Both the position numbers and the translations under genes were made by a program. Of a stretch of DNA of 25,951 bases, positions 23,744-25,951 are shown piece after piece; the stretch's first letter is position 1; every line of letters starts with the position of its first letter. Under the pieces are notes generated by a model that was not told the DNA's origin, did not search any database, and saw nothing but the letters and a program-made list of their open reading frames with translations. Source of the stretch: Bryobacteraceae bacterium (GTDB lineage: Bacteria; Acidobacteriota; Terriglobia; Bryobacterales; Bryobacteraceae); contig JANXXV010000890.1 in assembly GCA_025350445.1 (NCBI GenBank), forward strand, positions 1-25,951, given 5' to 3'.

Positions 23744-24613
23744 TCAGATACTCAACACCGGGCATTGCGCTTCGCGGATGATGGAGTAGGAGTGGGTTCT
23801 GAGCCGCCCCAGTCCATGATGCTGACTGCGACCGATCACAAGCAGACCGGCCGAGTGCTGCGTTGCGGCAGCGCTGACCATGGCCGCGATACCGCTTCCG
23901 GCTTCTACGCAGACCTGTGCTTTAATTTGCAGATTCGCGCACACCGCTTGCAGCCGTTCGCGCGCGTCCTTGATGAGATAGCTTCGTAGTTCGGAATCGG
24001 CGAACCGTGACGGGCCCGCGTCCGCCGACGGCACGACGTGAATGACCGTCAGGTCCGCGACGTTCTCTTCAGCGAGGTTGGCGGCCACTTTGAGAACCGC
24101 TTCATTCTCAGGCCCCAGATCCACGGCGCAGGCGATATGATCCATCCGGATGGCTTCCGGAAGCGGCGGTTCCCGCATATGCGCGCCCGTCCAAACCGGG
24201 CAGCCGGCGTCATGCAACACCTTTGCCGTCACCGACCCTAGAATGAACCGGCGAAAGCCCCCGTAGCCGTGCGTAGGCATCATGATCAGGTCGACGTTCC
24301 CGCGGTGGGCCATTTCAACAATCACGCGAGCCGGCTCACCGATTTCCAGACGCCGCTCTACCTTAAGCGGTTTTAGCTCTGCTTCGAGGTAGGGCTCCAG
24401 AACCTTCCGCAAGGCGAGAACCCGCTCTTCCACCTGCCCCTCGAAGATCGTTCCGCCGGCATTAATGTCCACCGCCGGATCCAGGATGTCTACAACATGC
24501 AGCAGAATCAGCTTCGACCCAAAGTTGGCCGCCATCGATTCCACGTAGCGGGCGGCACCGCGGCAACGCTCGGAAAAGTCGACCGGGAAAAGTATCTTGT
24601 CGAACGTAATCAT
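23744..24613 (-). CDS. Universal stress protein with two UspA domains
   Basis: A 289-residue tandem Usp protein. Domain 1 (about 1-145) begins K-I-L-F-P-V-D-F-S-E and has the ATP-loop P-T-H-G-Y-G-G-F-R-R-F-I-L-G-S. This keeps the 2x-G-9x-G-S spacing but has proline in place of the first glycine. Domain 2 (about 155-289) has a degenerate loop G-R-S-Q-H-H-G-L-G-R-L. Nucleotide binding is therefore more likely in domain 1. Usp proteins act in stress survival in the cytoplasm; a specific role is not evident. A strong GGAGGAGAT precedes the ATG. It lies 25 nt after a small membrane protein gene, probably in one operon, and a second Usp gene on the other strand begins 1 kb away. Confidence 0.92.
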   Translation of the reverse strand: MITFDKILFPVDFSERCRGAARYVESMAANFGSKLILLHVVDILDPAVDINAGGTIFEGQVEERVLALRKVLEPYLEAELKPLKVERRLEIGEPARVIVEMAHRGNVDLIMMPTHGYGGFRRFILGSVTAKVLHDAGCPVWTGAHMREPPLPEAIRMDHIACAVDLGPENEAVLKVAANLAEENVADLTVIHVVPSADAGPSRFADSELRSYLIKDARERLQAVCANLQIKAQVCVEAGSGIAAMVSAAATQHSAGLLVIGRSQHHGLGRLRTHSYSIIREAQCPVLSI

Positions 24614-24638
24614 GGGATGATCTCCTCCACTCCATTTG

Positions 24639-24926
24639 TCATGAAACCAGTTTCGAGTTTGCCTGCCATACCTGGTACAGGAACCAGGCTCCGATGCCCA
24701 ATCCGTAGACCAGCACGGCGGTCAGAAGAATACCGACCCAGCGGTCGAGCACATCCATTTGGTGCGCCGTTGCGGCTTGAGTGTTCAACATGCCGGCAGT
24801 GGTGTGACTCACATGCAGAAAATCGTCCTCATTTCGGGATGCGTGCTTACGGTAAATCATCAACCCAATCAACGTTGCGGCAAGCGCCAGCCAGCTTACG
24901 ATCAAAAGCATGAAATTGGTATCCAT
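24639..24926 (-). CDS. Small two-helix membrane protein, function unknown
   Basis: A 95-residue protein from the ATG at 24924-24926, which has a clear GGAG ribosome binding site about 9 nt upstream; the frame stays open further upstream but without a supported start. Helix 1 is at about residues 6-24 (L-L-I-V-S-W-L-A-L-A-A-T) and helix 2 at about 66-86 (V-G-I-L-L-T-A-V-L-V-Y-G-L-G-I-G). The polar segment between them has R-K-H-A-S-R-N-E-D-D and an H-V-S-H. I do not recognise a family. It precedes the Usp gene by 25 nt, so the two are probably co-transcribed and may be linked to membrane or stress function. Confidence 0.6.
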   Translation of the reverse strand: MDTNFMLLIVSWLALAATLIGLMIYRKHASRNEDDFLHVSHTTAGMLNTQAATAHQMDVLDRWVGILLTAVLVYGLGIGAWFLYQVWQANSKLVS

Positions 24927-25123
24927 GATTGTTTCTCCGGAATTCCCGGATGCACGCGATCTTCCAGAGACGCGCTCGAAGTAAGACAACAAATTCTATG
25001 ATGCGATGGGCAAGCTTATGCCAATACACCCGCTCCGGATGGGTGAAATTCCTCAGCGTGCAGGAAAGGCCGGCTGCGTTTGCACCGGTTGACAGGGGGA
25101 TAGCCACCGGCGTTTTACGTGCA

Positions 25124-25129
25124 TATAAT
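25124..25129 (+). promoter_or_regulatory. Possible -10 element (TATAAT) of the receiver-like gene
   Basis: A perfect TATAAT lies 9 nt before the ATG at 25139, so transcription would begin within a few bases of the start codon. No good -35 is seen at 16-18 bp; a TTGACA at 25089 is 29 bp away, too far. A near-leaderless transcript is possible, but GGAG at 25131-25134 argues against firm conclusions. Confidence 0.35.
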
Positions 25130-25138
25130 CGGAGCGTT

Positions 25139-25576
25139 ATGAGAACCGCGGATTATCAGCCCGTCAAAGTTCTGTTTATCAGCCCGGCAGAGCAAGACCA
25201 TACCTGCCTGCAGCACATACTGGCTCACACCTCGTGGCGACTTTGGCCAACGCGCAGTATCGCCGGCGCATTGGAAACCGTGCAACGGCACCACATTCCG
25301 GTAGTCGTTACAACTGAAGAACTGCCCGATGGCAATTGGAAGGATTTGTTAACCCAACTGCGGCGCTTGCCCGAACCGCCTGAGGTGATTGTGATGACGG
25401 CGAATGCCGACGATCGTCTTTGGTCCGACGTTTTGTGGAGCGGCGCGTACGATGTAATTCCGAAGCCGCTGAACAAGTCCGAAGTCTTTCGAATCGTAAG
25501 CCTCGCATGGCGCCAGTGGCACGATCAGTGGATTGGGAAGACTCCTGTCCGCACGCTCTACAAGGCTTCGGCGTAG
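25139..25576 (+). CDS. Atypical response-regulator receiver-like protein lacking the phosphoacceptor aspartate
   Basis: A 145-residue single-domain protein with the CheY-like order of strands and helices: V-K-V-L-F-I at 9-14, V-V-V-T-T-E-E-L-P-D-G at 55-65, E-V-I-V-M-T-A at 82-88 and Y-D-V-I-P-K-P-L at 104-111. The switch threonine (T87) and conserved K109-P110 are kept. The phosphoacceptor aspartate is replaced by T59 in the D-x-x-L-P-D-G position, and the acidic pair after strand 1 is S15-P16. It is therefore probably not phosphorylated in the classical way (pseudo-receiver). There is no output domain; it may bind a partner protein. The ATG at 25139 is chosen over an upstream frame extension that has no domain content. 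It lies 44 nt upstream of a Usp gene on the same strand. Confidence 0.72.
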   Translation: MRTADYQPVKVLFISPAEQDHTCLQHILAHTSWRLWPTRSIAGALETVQRHHIPVVVTTEELPDGNWKDLLTQLRRLPEPPEVIVMTANADDRLWSDVLWSGAYDVIPKPLNKSEVFRIVSLAWRQWHDQWIGKTPVRTLYKASA

Positions 25577-25620
25577 TCAGGCCTTCCAATTGCACTAGAT
25601 CGACCGAAAGGAGAATTTCG

Positions 25621-25951
25621 ATGCTTCCTCTTCAGCACATTCTGTTGCCAGTGGATTTCTCGGATCGATGTTGTGGAATGGCCGGATACGTTCAATTGCT
25701 GGCTAAGACTTACAACGCCAAGGTTTCGCTGTTGCACATTGCGGAATACGTGTTCCTTGGGCCCACCGGCGCAGGCTTGCCGCCTGTACCGATTGAGGCG
25801 ACGCAGGAACGAATCGACGAGTTAACAGATTTGCTGAATGCGTTTGGGGAAAAGCATTTCAGCGGAATCGGAGTGACGCCGATAGTACGCAAAGGCGACG
25901 CCGCCGGAGGAATTGTGGACTACGCCAAGACGGAAGGCGTGGATCTGATCG
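25621..25951 (+). CDS. Universal stress protein, 3' part cut by window edge
   Basis: The N-terminal 110 residues of a Usp-family protein. It starts H-I-L-L-P-V-D-F-S-D-R-C at 6-17, continues with A-K-V-S-L-L-H-I-A-E at about 33-42, and ends in V-D-L-I, where the ATP-loop region would follow outside the window. The start resembles the tandem Usp at 23744-24613 (I-L-F-P-V-D-F-S-E-R-C), so the two are probably paralogs. The ATG has a good AAAGGAG ribosome binding site 8 nt upstream. Whether it has one or two domains cannot be told. It follows the receiver-like gene on the same strand and may share its transcript. Confidence 0.88.
   Translation, partial: MLPLQHILLPVDFSDRCCGMAGYVQLLAKTYNAKVSLLHIAEYVFLGPTGAGLPPVPIEATQERIDELTDLLNAFGEKHFSGIGVTPIVRKGDAAGGIVDYAKTEGVDLI

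Noticed and set aside
25089..25129. Consensus promoter TTGACA...TATAAT before the receiver-like gene
   Set aside because: The two elements are 29 bp apart, too far for one sigma-70 promoter.

Overview
The window reads as a gene-dense, moderately GC-rich bacterial chromosome segment. The mix of multi-membrane-span glycosyltransferase-like proteins, tandem universal stress proteins, FG-GAP and PD40 propeller proteins, and an archaeal/fungal-type Asd beside bacterial DapA/DapB/DapD suggests an Acidobacteriota soil bacterium of the Solibacter/Bryobacter kind. That assignment is inference from gene content and style; no rRNA or other taxonomic marker is present. No tRNA, IS element, CRISPR array or phage gene was seen.

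Region 1 (1-7044): a truncated YihY/BrkB-family membrane protein gene points left. Divergent from it are a SAM-dependent methyltransferase and three large paralogous polytopic membrane proteins, one on + and two on -. All three share a Y-G-E/D-G-P-H motif, a W-N/Q-P-x-x-Y loop motif and a C-terminal Y-D-x-G-W module. They look like GT-C-type or PTPS-related membrane proteins. The + and - paralogs meet tail to tail with a 95-bp coding overlap.

Region 2 (about 7069-16606): a promoter and a well-conserved lysine riboswitch (L box) precede a tightly packed diaminopimelate/lysine operon: M20 desuccinylase (dapE-like), asd, lysC, dapB, dapA, dapD. Together these cover aspartate to LL-diaminopimelate except the aminotransferase. 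Gene junctions are ATGA or TAATG overlaps or gaps of a few bases. Two further polytopic membrane proteins follow dapD after only 6 nt and may be co-transcribed.

Region 3 (16587-22570, - strand): a compact glycan cluster read right to left: FG-GAP repeat exported protein, GT2 rhamnosyltransferase-like enzyme, dolichyl-phosphate-mannose-synthase-like GT2, DUF2304-like membrane protein, a TMTC-like membrane protein with TPRs, and a GT4 glycosyltransferase. A polyprenyl-phosphate-sugar synthase beside a TMTC-like GT-C enzyme suggests a lipid-linked sugar donor and an enzyme that uses it.

Region 4 (22601-25951): a PD40 (TolB-like) propeller protein, a tandem-domain universal stress protein with a small two-helix membrane protein upstream of it, a receiver-like protein that has lost its phosphoacceptor aspartate, and the start of a second universal stress protein.
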